A stretch of DNA of 64,000 nucleotides from Lachnospiraceae bacterium (lineage in GTDB: Bacteria > Bacillota > Clostridia > Lachnospirales > Lachnospiraceae). Under the pieces are notes generated by a model, which worked only from the letters and a program-made list of their open reading frames with translations, did no database searches and was not told the DNA's origin. Numbering within the stretch: the first letter of the stretch is position 1; every line of letters starts with the position of its first letter. Made by a program: the position numbers and the translations under genes. Location of the stretch: contig JAUNCZ010000001.1 in NCBI GenBank assembly GCA_030526405.1, forward strand, positions 1 to 64,000. Reading direction: 5' to 3'. Positions 1 to 7,369 of the stretch are shown here, one piece after another.

Positions 1-34
1 TCCTTGAAAATATAAGGTTTATAGAAATAAAAAA

Positions 35-55
35 GGTAGTTTGATTGACACTACC
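35..55. promoter_or_regulatory. Short inverted repeat before the CsoR gene
   Basis: GGTAGT (35-40) and ACTACC (50-55) form a 6-bp inverted repeat with a 9-nt gap, ending 24 bp before the repressor start codon. It could be an autoregulatory operator or a small hairpin. No convincing -35/-10 pair was found in the first 79 bases, so the promoter may lie outside the window. Confidence 0.3.
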
Positions 56-79
56 AAAAGGAATGAGGAGGAATGAAAC

Positions 80-355
80 ATGAAGCAATGTATGGATTCT
101 GCGAATCTTCACAGAAGAATAAAGAAAATCATCGGTCAGCTGAATGCCATTGACCGGATGATCGACGAGGATGTTCCCTGTGAGGATATTCTTTCTCAGA
201 TGAATGCGGCAAAATCTGCCATTCACCGCTGTGGGCAGATTGTGCTGGAGGGACACATCAAACACTGTGTGAAGGATGGATTAGAGCATGGAGATGTGGA
301 CAAGACCATCGATGAGTTTGCCAAGGCTGTGGAAAGATTTGCCAATATGGGCTGA
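80..355 (+). CDS. CsoR/RcnR-family metal-sensing repressor
   Basis: A 91-residue all-helical protein of the DUF156/CsoR family, cytoplasmic DNA-binding repressors released from DNA by metal. The copper-site residues of CsoR are present as Cys34, His59 and Cys63 (compare Cys36/His61/Cys65 in studied CsoR proteins). An extra Cys51 sits between them. A strong AGGAGG lies ahead of the ATG at 80. The next gene is a metal-transporting P-type ATPase whose promoter carries a palindrome, the usual CsoR target arrangement. Copper(I) is the likeliest ligand, but this is inferred from the residue pattern. A terminator follows, so repressor and ATPase are probably separate transcripts. Confidence 0.88.
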   Translation: MKQCMDSANLHRRIKKIIGQLNAIDRMIDEDVPCEDILSQMNAAKSAIHRCGQIVLEGHIKHCVKDGLEHGDVDKTIDEFAKAVERFANMG

Positions 356-380
356 TTCAAGTCTCCGCGAGCGTAGACTA
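354..380. repeat. Short remnant related to repeat A hairpin 1
   Basis: After a TTCAAG lead-in, the segment forms AGTCTcCGC-ga-GCGtAGACT. This matches the first hairpin of the 184-bp repeat A (20440 and 50891), with the loop halves swapped. It begins at the repressor stop codon. It is too short to be sure it is a true remnant. Confidence 0.35.
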
Positions 381-420
381 AAAAAGAGGCGAGATATAAT
401 TCCGCCTCTTTTTCTTTTTA
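381..420 (+). terminator. Rho-independent terminator after the CsoR gene
   Basis: Perfect 11-bp stem AAAAAGAGGCG (381-391) / CGCCTCTTTTT (403-413) followed by a T-rich tail. It separates the repressor from the ATPase promoter. Confidence 0.85.
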
Positions 421-425
421 TCTTC

Positions 426-455
426 TTGACATACTTATACCCCTATAGGTATAAT
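426..455 (+). promoter_or_regulatory. Promoter of the metal P-type ATPase gene with a CsoR-like operator
   Basis: TTGACA (426-431) and TATAAT (450-455) are spaced by 18 bp. The 18-bp palindrome TATACC-CCTATA-GGTATA (436-453) fills the spacer and overlaps the -10 box. It resembles the GC-flanked palindromes bound by CsoR-type repressors. Bound repressor would block RNA polymerase directly. Confidence 0.7.
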
Positions 456-499
456 GGCGCCATAAAACAACAACAGTATTCCATATGAAGGAGGGTACA

Positions 500-2380
500 A
501 TGAGAAGAATTACAGACAGATTGGAACAGCTTCTGGAGCTGGGAGGAATGAAAAAGGATCTGGCATGTCTTATTATTTCGGGAATTGCATTGCTGTGCAG
601 CATGTTTCCTGTACTTCCATTTCCCTTTGAGGGGGCCTGGATTGCAGTAGTACTGTGCGGTCTTCCTATTATTCTGGAGGCGATCATCGGCCTGATTACA
701 GAGTTTGATATCAAAGCTGATGTGCTGGTTTCTATTGCGTTGGTTGCTTCTCTCTGCATCGGAGAGGTTTTTGCTGCCGGTGAAGTGGCTTTTATTATGC
801 AGATCGGTGCATTTCTGGAGGAGTTCACCGTTGGAAAGGCCCGGGCAGGAATTGAAAAGCTGGTGAAGCTGACACCCCAGACTGCCAGAGTGGTGGAGCA
901 GGGCCAGGAGCGCATGATTCCGGTACAGCAGGTGGAGGCAGGCAGCAGGATCCGTGTACTGCCGGGAGAGACCATCCCGGTGGATGGGGTGATCCTGTCT
1001 GGACAGACCTCTGTGGATCAGGGAATTCTCACCGGTGAGTCAGTGCCGGTGGATAAAGAAGAGGGCAGTGAGGTGTTTTCCGGCACCATCAATCAGTTCG
1101 GCAGCTTCGATATGGAGGCTGTCCGGGTGGGGGAGGACAGCTCCATTCAGAAAATGATCCGTCTGGTGCAGTCTGCAGATGCAGGAAAGGCGGAAATCGT
1201 GGGAATCGCAGACAGATGGGCCACCTGGATCGTGGTGATTGCATTGACTGCAGCAGCTTTTACCTGGGCCCTCACCGGCGAGATCATCAGGGCCGTGACC
1301 ATCCTTGTGGTATTCTGTCCCTGTGCACTGGTGCTGGCTACTCCCACTGCCATTATGGCGGCCATCAGCAACTGCTCGAAACATGGGTTTCTTGTTAAGG
1401 AGGGGGATGCGCTGGAGCGCCTCTCCAGGGTTTCTAAAATCTGTTTCGACAAGACCGGTACCCTCACAGTGGGAAAACCAAAGGTACTGGAGGTACAGCC
1501 TGTTCAGGCAGCATGTACCAGAGAGGAACTCTATCGTATTGCGGCAATGACAGAAAAGCTGTCAGAGCATCCCCTGGCAAAGGCCATTGTGGACTGTTAT
1601 CTTCAGGAGTCCGGCTGTGGTCTGAAGGAAGCGGAGGACTTTGTTATGGTTCCCGGCCGGGGAGTTTCTGCCACGGTAGAGGGAAAACAGGTGCTGGCAG
1701 GAAATCTCAGCTATCTGCAGGCAGAGGGTGTGGATATCCGTCCATTTCAGGAGATGGAAGGAGAATATCTGGAACAGGGCTGCACTCTGGTATATATGGC
1801 TGTGGACGGTGAGGCAGCCGGTCTTATTGCCATGGCAGACAGCCTCAGAGAGGGGATGGCAGACACCATGGAGAAGATCATGGAAACAGGTGTAAATCCG
1901 GTGCTGCTGACAGGGGATAATCATAAAGCTGCAAACAGAATTGCGGGGCAGGTGCATATTGCAAAGGTGATGGCAGACTGTCTGCCGGAGAATAAGCTTC
2001 AGTATATTCAGCAGTCCCAGTCCCTGGGACATCAGGTCTGCATGATCGGAGACGGGATCAATGATGCACCGGCACTGAAGCAGGCCCACGTGGGTATTGC
2101 CATGGGTGCTGCAGGAAGCGATATCGCTGTGGATGCGGCAGATATTGTTATGGCAGAGGACAGAATTGAGGAATTGCCCCACCTTCTGGCTTTATCCGGG
2201 AAGATGATGAGAACCATCCGGGGGAATATGGCATTTTCCCTGATCCTGAATGCCCTGGCAATCCTGCTTGCCATCACGGGAATTCTGAATCCTGTGGCCG
2301 GGGCGCTGGTGCACAATTCCGGTTCTGTATTTGTGATCCTTAATTCTGTTGCACTGCTGAACTGGAGAGAGCATCGGTAA
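500..2380 (+). CDS. Heavy-metal-translocating P1B-type ATPase
   Basis: Membrane pump that uses ATP to export a transition metal. The start at 500 (626 aa) is preferred because the upstream ATG at 485 overlaps the AAGGAGG ribosome site. Visible signatures are the CPC transmembrane metal site (about residues 273-275), phosphorylated DKTGTLT (Asp about 317), HPLA in the nucleotide domain, and GDGINDAPAL. There is no N-terminal CxxC metal-binding domain. The last membrane helix reads HNSGSVFVILNS, which is neither the classical Cu (MSxxS) nor the Zn/Cd (DxG) pattern, so the metal is uncertain. Linkage to a CsoR-type repressor points to copper, but manganese or zinc cannot be excluded. Confidence 0.88.
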   Translation: MRRITDRLEQLLELGGMKKDLACLIISGIALLCSMFPVLPFPFEGAWIAVVLCGLPIILEAIIGLITEFDIKADVLVSIALVASLCIGEVFAAGEVAFIMQIGAFLEEFTVGKARAGIEKLVKLTPQTARVVEQGQERMIPVQQVEAGSRIRVLPGETIPVDGVILSGQTSVDQGILTGESVPVDKEEGSEVFSGTINQFGSFDMEAVRVGEDSSIQKMIRLVQSADAGKAEIVGIADRWATWIVVIALTAAAFTWALTGEIIRAVTILVVFCPCALVLATPTAIMAAISNCSKHGFLVKEGDALERLSRVSKICFDKTGTLTVGKPKVLEVQPVQAACTREELYRIAAMTEKLSEHPLAKAIVDCYLQESGCGLKEAEDFVMVPGRGVSATVEGKQVLAGNLSYLQAEGVDIRPFQEMEGEYLEQGCTLVYMAVDGEAAGLIAMADSLREGMADTMEKIMETGVNPVLLTGDNHKAANRIAGQVHIAKVMADCLPENKLQYIQQSQSLGHQVCMIGDGINDAPALKQAHVGIAMGAAGSDIAVDAADIVMAEDRIEELPHLLALSGKMMRTIRGNMAFSLILNALAILLAITGILNPVAGALVHNSGSVFVILNSVALLNWREHR

Positions 2381-2541
2381 AGAACGAGGATGTGCAGCTA
2401 CGATTGGTTGCATGGCATTAAGCTGTGTCTTTTGGAGGAGTGGATCGCGATAAGGTGCTGTGGCTCCTTTGCTCCTTCGGTTGCTATTCTGTCGGAAATG
2501 TATTATGATATTGTATTACAGCTACTGAAAGGAGCAAGGTA

Positions 2542-3417
2542 ATGAAAAAGATAGGTATTACAACAGACAGTCATAGCAGTATCACACCGGAACTGGCAAA
2601 AGAGCTGGGCGTACTGGTTCTTCCCGCTCCATTTTCAATAAATGATCAGTTATATCATGAGGGCGTGGATCTGACCCGGCAGGAGTTCTTTAAGCTTCAG
2701 CTGGAGGGGGCGGATATTGTGACCTCTCAGCCATCTCCCGGAGAGGTAATGGATTTCTGGGATCAGGCTCTTACAGAGTATGAGCAGATCATCTACATTC
2801 CCATCAGCAGCGGGCTTTCCGGTTCCTACGGAACAGCAGCTCTTCTGGCTCAGGACGAGAAGTATGAGGATAAGGTTTTTGTTGTGGATAACGGACGTGT
2901 ATCCACTCCTTTGCACTGTACCGTTCTGGATGCGCTGAAAATGGTGGAGGATGGTCTGGATGCTGCGGCAATTAAGGCTACCCTTGAGAAATTTGCGGCT
3001 CAGGAGGTAATCTATGTTGCCATCGACAATATTGAGCATCTGAAAAAAGGCGGACGAATCTCCCCAGGTGCAGCTCTGGTGGCTTCTGTGCTGAATATCA
3101 AGCCGGTTATGATGTTTGATACAGGCTCCATTGATGTATTTCAGAAATGCCGCGGCATGAAGAAAGCAAAGAAAGCCATGTTTGATGCGGTTCGCAAGGA
3201 CCTGGAAACACGCTTTAAGGACTGGTACGAAAAGGGGGATTTCTATCTGATGACTGCAACTGCAGTGTCAGAGGAGGATGACAGGGCCTTTGTTGAGGAA
3301 GTGAAAAAGGAGTTTCCTGGTATCCCTGTACTCAGCGATGAGCTGGCTCTTGGAACCTGCTGCCATATTGGCTACGGCGGTCTGGGAATCGGCATTTCCT
3401 GCAAGCCGAGATATTAA
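2542..3417 (+). CDS. DegV family fatty-acid-binding protein
   Basis: A 291-residue cytoplasmic protein of the DegV family, which binds a fatty acid between two domains and in some species passes it to fatty acid kinase FakA. It begins GITTDSHSSI, matching the DegV N-terminal strand and acid cluster. TSQPSPGE and ISSGLSGSY are the conserved ligand-pocket segments, and KKGGRIS is the usual mid-protein motif. No fakA homologue is visible nearby, and Firmicutes often carry several DegV paralogues. The 160-bp gap upstream holds no clear structure. Confidence 0.88.
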   Translation: MKKIGITTDSHSSITPELAKELGVLVLPAPFSINDQLYHEGVDLTRQEFFKLQLEGADIVTSQPSPGEVMDFWDQALTEYEQIIYIPISSGLSGSYGTAALLAQDEKYEDKVFVVDNGRVSTPLHCTVLDALKMVEDGLDAAAIKATLEKFAAQEVIYVAIDNIEHLKKGGRISPGAALVASVLNIKPVMMFDTGSIDVFQKCRGMKKAKKAMFDAVRKDLETRFKDWYEKGDFYLMTATAVSEEDDRAFVEEVKKEFPGIPVLSDELALGTCCHIGYGGLGIGISCKPRY

Positions 3418-3466
3418 GCAGTTTTCTGAAAAATACAGGGAACCATAATGATTCTTCAGTATTCTA

Positions 3467-3495
3467 TTGACCCCAGAGGACAGGCACGATAGAAT
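3467..3495 (+). promoter_or_regulatory. Promoter of guaA
   Basis: TTGACC (3467-3472), a 17-bp spacer and TAGAAT (3490-3495). The promoter sits over the in-frame TTG codon at 3467, which rules that out as the start. I see no purine riboswitch in the short 5' leader. Confidence 0.6.
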
Positions 3496-3550
3496 TTTAC
3501 TGTGTAGTATAGAACAGACTATTATTGTACATAGGAGGAAAATAAGCATT

Positions 3551-4534
3551 ATGGTACCAGACAGAAGACCGGCCGACATGGTCAGAATCACAACCCCTGA
3601 ACTGGCTCAGGTATTTATCGATGAGCAGATTGCAGCAATCCGTGAGCAGGTGGGAGATAAGAAGGTTCTCCTGGCACTTTCCGGTGGTGTGGATTCATCT
3701 GTAGTTGCAGCTCTGCTGATCAAAGCAATCGGTGATCAGCTGGTAAGTGTTCATGTAAACCACGGACTTCTTCGTAAGGGTGAGCCGGAGCAGGTAATCG
3801 AGGTGTTCCGCAATCAGATGAAGGCAAACCTGATCTACGTGGATGCAACAGACCGCTTCCTTGACAAGCTGGCAGGTGTTACAGATCCTGAGGTGAAGAG
3901 AAAAATCATCGGAGGAGAGTTCATCGAGGTATTTGCTGAGGAGGCAAGAAAATTAGACGGAATCGAATTCCTGGCCCAGGGAACTATCTGGCCGGATATC
4001 CTTGAGTCTGAGGATGGCATCAAAGCCCATCACAATGCAGGCGGACTGCCTGAGGATATGGATTTTGCACTGGTTGAGCCAATCAAGATCCTGTTCAAGG
4101 ATGAGGTTCGTGTGATCGGTGAGCAGCTGGGACTGCCTCACGGCATGGTATATCGCCAGCCATTCCCAGGACCAGGTCTTGGAGTGCGCTGCCCTGGAGC
4201 AATCACAAGGGATCGTCTTGAGGCGGTAAGAGAGTCTGATGCAATTCTCCGTGAGGAGTTTGCAAAGAACGGACTGGATCAGACTGTATGGCAGTACTTT
4301 ACTGTTGTTCCTGATTTCAGATCTACTGGTGTTAAGGATGGCAAGAGAGCCTTTGAGTGGCTGTGCATCGTCCGTGCAGTAAACTCTGTAGATGTTATGA
4401 CAGCTACACCGGCACAGATTCCATTTGAGCTGATGGAGCATATCACAGACCGTATCACCCATGAGGTTCCAGGAATCAACCGTGTATTATATGATTTCAC
4501 ACCAAAGCCAACAGGAACAGTGGAGTTCGAGTAA
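3551..4534 (+). CDS. guaA: GMP synthase ATP-pyrophosphatase subunit, lacking the glutaminase domain
   Basis: Adenylates XMP and replaces the adenylate with ammonia to give GMP. The ATP-PPase P-loop is SGGVDSS. The C-terminal dimerisation domain follows, with QPFPGPGLG and a KPxGTxEFE ending. The start at 3551 (327 aa) follows AGGAGG at 3533-3538 with a rather long 12-nt spacing. Bacterial GuaA normally carries an N-terminal glutamine amidotransferase domain of about 190 residues. Here it is absent, and no such domain is encoded just upstream. The protein therefore resembles the separate archaeal-type synthetase subunit and needs free ammonia or a partner glutaminase encoded elsewhere. A strong terminator follows. 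Confidence 0.9.
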   Translation: MVPDRRPADMVRITTPELAQVFIDEQIAAIREQVGDKKVLLALSGGVDSSVVAALLIKAIGDQLVSVHVNHGLLRKGEPEQVIEVFRNQMKANLIYVDATDRFLDKLAGVTDPEVKRKIIGGEFIEVFAEEARKLDGIEFLAQGTIWPDILESEDGIKAHHNAGGLPEDMDFALVEPIKILFKDEVRVIGEQLGLPHGMVYRQPFPGPGLGVRCPGAITRDRLEAVRESDAILREEFAKNGLDQTVWQYFTVVPDFRSTGVKDGKRAFEWLCIVRAVNSVDVMTATPAQIPFELMEHITDRITHEVPGINRVLYDFTPKPTGTVEFE

Positions 4535-4577
4535 TAGGACTTGTTTCGGAATTGAAAAAGTAATATAGTAAAAAAAG

Positions 4578-4620
4578 CAGACAAGGAGGCCTGTATGGGT
4601 CTTCCTTGTCTGTTTTTTTT
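4578..4620 (+). terminator. Terminator after guaA
   Basis: CAGACAAGGA (4578-4587) pairs with TCCTTGTCTG (4603-4612), followed by eight Ts. Confidence 0.9.
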
Positions 4621-4670
4621 ACGCGAGCAGCGAGCCAAATAAATCAGATAATTCGGAGAGGAGTATATAG

Positions 4671-6584
4671 ATGAAGGATGGTTTTATCAGGGTGGCAGCC
4701 ATTTCCCCGGAGGTGAGGGTTGCTGATGTGGATTTCAACTGTGATGTGATTTGCTCTTACATGACAGAGGCGGTGAAGAAGGGCAGTAAACTGGTGGTGT
4801 TTCCTGAGCTGTGTATTACCGGCTATACCTGTCAGGATCTGTTTTTACAGGAGCAGCTGCTGGAAAAGGCGGAGGAGGCATTGCTGAAGATTGCCCGCCA
4901 CAGCAGAGGCATGGACGCACTGTTTTTTGTGGGACTGCCTGTTGCCATTGATGGAAAGCTTTACAACGGGGCGGCGGCTGTATCCGGGGGACATATTCTT
5001 GGAATTGTACCGAAGATCCATCTGCCAAACTACAATGAATTTTATGAGGCAAGGCATTTTTATTCAGGAAAAGAGCTGGATACGGTGATTACACTGGGGA
5101 AACAGTCTGTCCCTGTCAGCAGCCGTCTTCTGTTCTGCTGTGGGGAGATGCCCTCTCTTCGCATCGGAGCGGAGCTCTGTGAGGATCTCTGGGTTCCGGC
5201 ACCCCCCAGCATGCAGCACTGCCTGGCAGGGGCCACTGTGATTGTAAATCTCTCTGCCTCCGACGAGATCACGGGAAAAAGCAGCTACAGGACAGAGCTT
5301 GTGAAGGGACAGTCGGGAAGGCTGATCTGCGGATATATCTATGCCTCTGCAGGGGGACAGGAATCCACCCAGGACGTGGTGTATTCGGGACACAATATCC
5401 TGGCGGAAAACGGGACCGTGCTGGCGGAATCTCAGCTGTTTTCCACGGGGATCACCCTGGCGGAGCTGGATCTGAAGCGACTGGAGGCTGACAGAAGGAG
5501 AATGACCACCTACGATGCGGCAGGGGGCAATACCTACACCAGAATCAGCTTTTCTCTGAAGCATACAGAAACGGAACTGGAGCGGTTTATTGATCCACGG
5601 CCCTTTGTGCCCTCTGACCTGAAAGCCAGAAATAAGAGATGTGATGAGATCCTTACCATCCAGGCCATGGGCCTGAAAAAGCGGCTGGAGCATACCGGCT
5701 GCAAAAGAGCGGTGATCGGTATATCGGGAGGTCTTGACTCTACTCTGGCTCTTCTGGTGACAGCCAGGGCTTTTGATCTGCTGAAGCTGGATCGAAAGGG
5801 AATCCTTGCTGTAACCATGCCGGGCTTTGGCACCACCGACAGAACCTACAGAAATGCAGTGCAGATGATCCTCTGTCTGGGAGCGGAATTCCGGGAAATC
5901 CCCATTGGAAATGCCGTTCTGGGCCATTTTACGGACATCGGACAGGATCCGGAGCTGCGGGATGTGACCTATGAAAACTGTCAGGCCAGGGAGAGGACAC
6001 AGATTCTGATGGATCTGGCCAATAAAACCGGGGGGATGGTGATCGGTACGGGAGATATGTCGGAGCTGGCCCTGGGCTGGGCCACCTACAACGGAGACCA
6101 CATGTCCATGTATGGGGTCAATGTCTCCATTCCAAAGACCCTGGTGCGCTATCTGGTGGAATATTATGCGGAGACTGCAGCAGATGAGCTGCTGAAGCGA
6201 ACTCTTCTGGATGTGCTGGATACACCGGTGTCTCCGGAGCTTCTTCCTCCGGAGGAGGATGGCAGCATATCCCAGAAAACAGAGGATCTGGTGGGCCCCT
6301 ATGAGCTCCATGATTTTTTCCTGTATCACATGCTGCGCTGGGGAAGCAGTCCCGGAAAAATCTATCGTATGGCGAAACAGGCCTTCCATGGAGTGTATGA
6401 GCCGGGGTATATTCTGAAGTGGGAAAAGAACTTCTACAGAAGATTTTTCGGGCAGCATTTTAAGAGAACCTGCCTTCCGGACGGACCAAAAGTAGGAACA
6501 GTGGCTCTTTCGCCAAGAGGGGATCTCAGGATGCCCACCGATGGCTGTGCTTCCATCTGGCTGAAGGAGCTGGAGAATATTTAA
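4671..6584 (+). CDS. nadE: Glutamine-dependent NAD(+) synthetase
   Basis: Converts deamido-NAD to NAD using glutamine as nitrogen source. The 637-residue protein has an N-terminal nitrilase-type glutaminase domain (about 1-280) with FPELCITGY (Glu), KIHLPNYNEF (Lys) and GAELCEDLW (Cys) as the catalytic triad. The C-terminal synthetase domain has the ATP-PPase loop GISGGLDST and the MPGFGTTDRT segment. Length matches long bacterial NadE forms. A good GGAG site lies just before the ATG. A second, ammonia-dependent NAD synthetase is encoded at 41831, so the cell appears to hold both types. Confidence 0.95.
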   Translation: MKDGFIRVAAISPEVRVADVDFNCDVICSYMTEAVKKGSKLVVFPELCITGYTCQDLFLQEQLLEKAEEALLKIARHSRGMDALFFVGLPVAIDGKLYNGAAAVSGGHILGIVPKIHLPNYNEFYEARHFYSGKELDTVITLGKQSVPVSSRLLFCCGEMPSLRIGAELCEDLWVPAPPSMQHCLAGATVIVNLSASDEITGKSSYRTELVKGQSGRLICGYIYASAGGQESTQDVVYSGHNILAENGTVLAESQLFSTGITLAELDLKRLEADRRRMTTYDAAGGNTYTRISFSLKHTETELERFIDPRPFVPSDLKARNKRCDEILTIQAMGLKKRLEHTGCKRAVIGISGGLDSTLALLVTARAFDLLKLDRKGILAVTMPGFGTTDRTYRNAVQMILCLGAEFREIPIGNAVLGHFTDIGQDPELRDVTYENCQARERTQILMDLANKTGGMVIGTGDMSELALGWATYNGDHMSMYGVNVSIPKTLVRYLVEYYAETAADELLKRTLLDVLDTPVSPELLPPEEDGSISQKTEDLVGPYELHDFFLYHMLRWGSSPGKIYRMAKQAFHGVYEPGYILKWEKNFYRRFFGQHFKRTCLPDGPKVGTVALSPRGDLRMPTDGCASIWLKELENI

Positions 6585-6594
6585 AAGTGTTCTT

Positions 6595-7287
6595 TCATAC
6601 TCGGATCATCTGATAGCCGATGCCCACATGGGTCTGGATATACCGGATATCACTGGAGCCCTTTTCCAGTTTCCGGCGAAGGGTGGTCATAAAAACCCGG
6701 AGAGAGGCCACATCGGTTTCCAGGGGATTTCCCCACACATTCTGGATGATGTATTTATGGGTCAGTACTTTGCCGGTGTTTTTGGCCAGCAGGCAAAGCA
6801 GTTTGTATTCAATGGGAGTCAGGCGGATTTCTTCCCCACAGATTTTAACGCACCGGAGTGCATAATCAATCTGCAGCTGCCCATTCTCATATAAAGGCTG
6901 ATTGTTTTCTGCCTGCATCAGGGTCAGGCGTCTTTGTACAACACGAAGTCTTGCCAGCAGTTCTTCCACAGAGAAGGGCTTGGTCAGGTAATCATCGGCA
7001 CCGGCATCCAGGGCATCGATCTTATCACTGTCTTCGCTGCGGGCACTGAGCACAATGATGGGAACGTTGGACCAGGAACGGATTCTGGAGATTACTTCGA
7101 TTCCGTCCAGATCCGGAAGACCCAGATCCAGAAGGATGATATCAGGATTGTTGGAAGCTGTTTCCATAATGGCGGCCTCCCCCGTTGCAGCGGTAAGAAA
7201 GCTGTAATCACGGCTTTTCAGGGTGGTGGTGATCAGATGCTGAATCGGTGGATCATCCTCCACCACTAAAATCAGATAGTTTTTCAT
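6595..7287 (-). CDS. kdpE: KdpE-like response regulator
   Basis: OmpR-type DNA-binding response regulator of 230 residues. The receiver domain has acidic pocket Asp11-Asp12, phospho-acceptor Asp54 and Lys103. The winged-helix output domain ends YIQTHVGIGYQMIRV. It is closest in pattern to KdpE. It lies 82 bp downstream of the KdpD-like kinase at the end of a five-gene minus-strand cassette that encodes Ktr potassium uptake instead of KdpFABC. The likely job is control of that K+ system in response to K+ supply or turgor, inferred from context. Confidence 0.85.
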   Translation of the reverse strand: MKNYLILVVEDDPPIQHLITTTLKSRDYSFLTAATGEAAIMETASNNPDIILLDLGLPDLDGIEVISRIRSWSNVPIIVLSARSEDSDKIDALDAGADDYLTKPFSVEELLARLRVVQRRLTLMQAENNQPLYENGQLQIDYALRCVKICGEEIRLTPIEYKLLCLLAKNTGKVLTHKYIIQNVWGNPLETDVASLRVFMTTLRRKLEKGSSDIRYIQTHVGIGYQMIRV

Positions 7288-7317
7288 AGTAATGAACCTT
7301 TCCTTTGTTGCAGGCGG

Positions 7318-7345
7318 AAACCCACTACCTTCAGGCGGTGGGTTT
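7318..7345 (-). promoter_or_regulatory. Hairpin between kdpD and kdpE
   Basis: AAACCCAC (7318-7325) pairs with GTGGGTTT (7338-7345) in the 82-bp kdpD-kdpE gap. It lacks a T-tract on the minus strand, so it looks like an intra-operon processing or pausing hairpin and not a full terminator. Confidence 0.4.
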
Positions 7346-7369
7346 CTGACACGATGGTTTTTGGTGATT

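Noticed and set aside
3467..3550. Longer guaA start at the TTG at 3467
   Set aside because: It coincides with the -35 box, and the extra 28 residues show no GATase similarity.
3418..3550. Purine or other riboswitch before guaA
   Set aside because: The leader is only about 50 nt after the promoter and no aptamer-like fold was found.
5064..6458. A 464-codon minus-strand frame opposite the glutamine-dependent nadE
   Set aside because: The plus-strand protein shows both complete catalytic domains; the antisense frame shows nothing.
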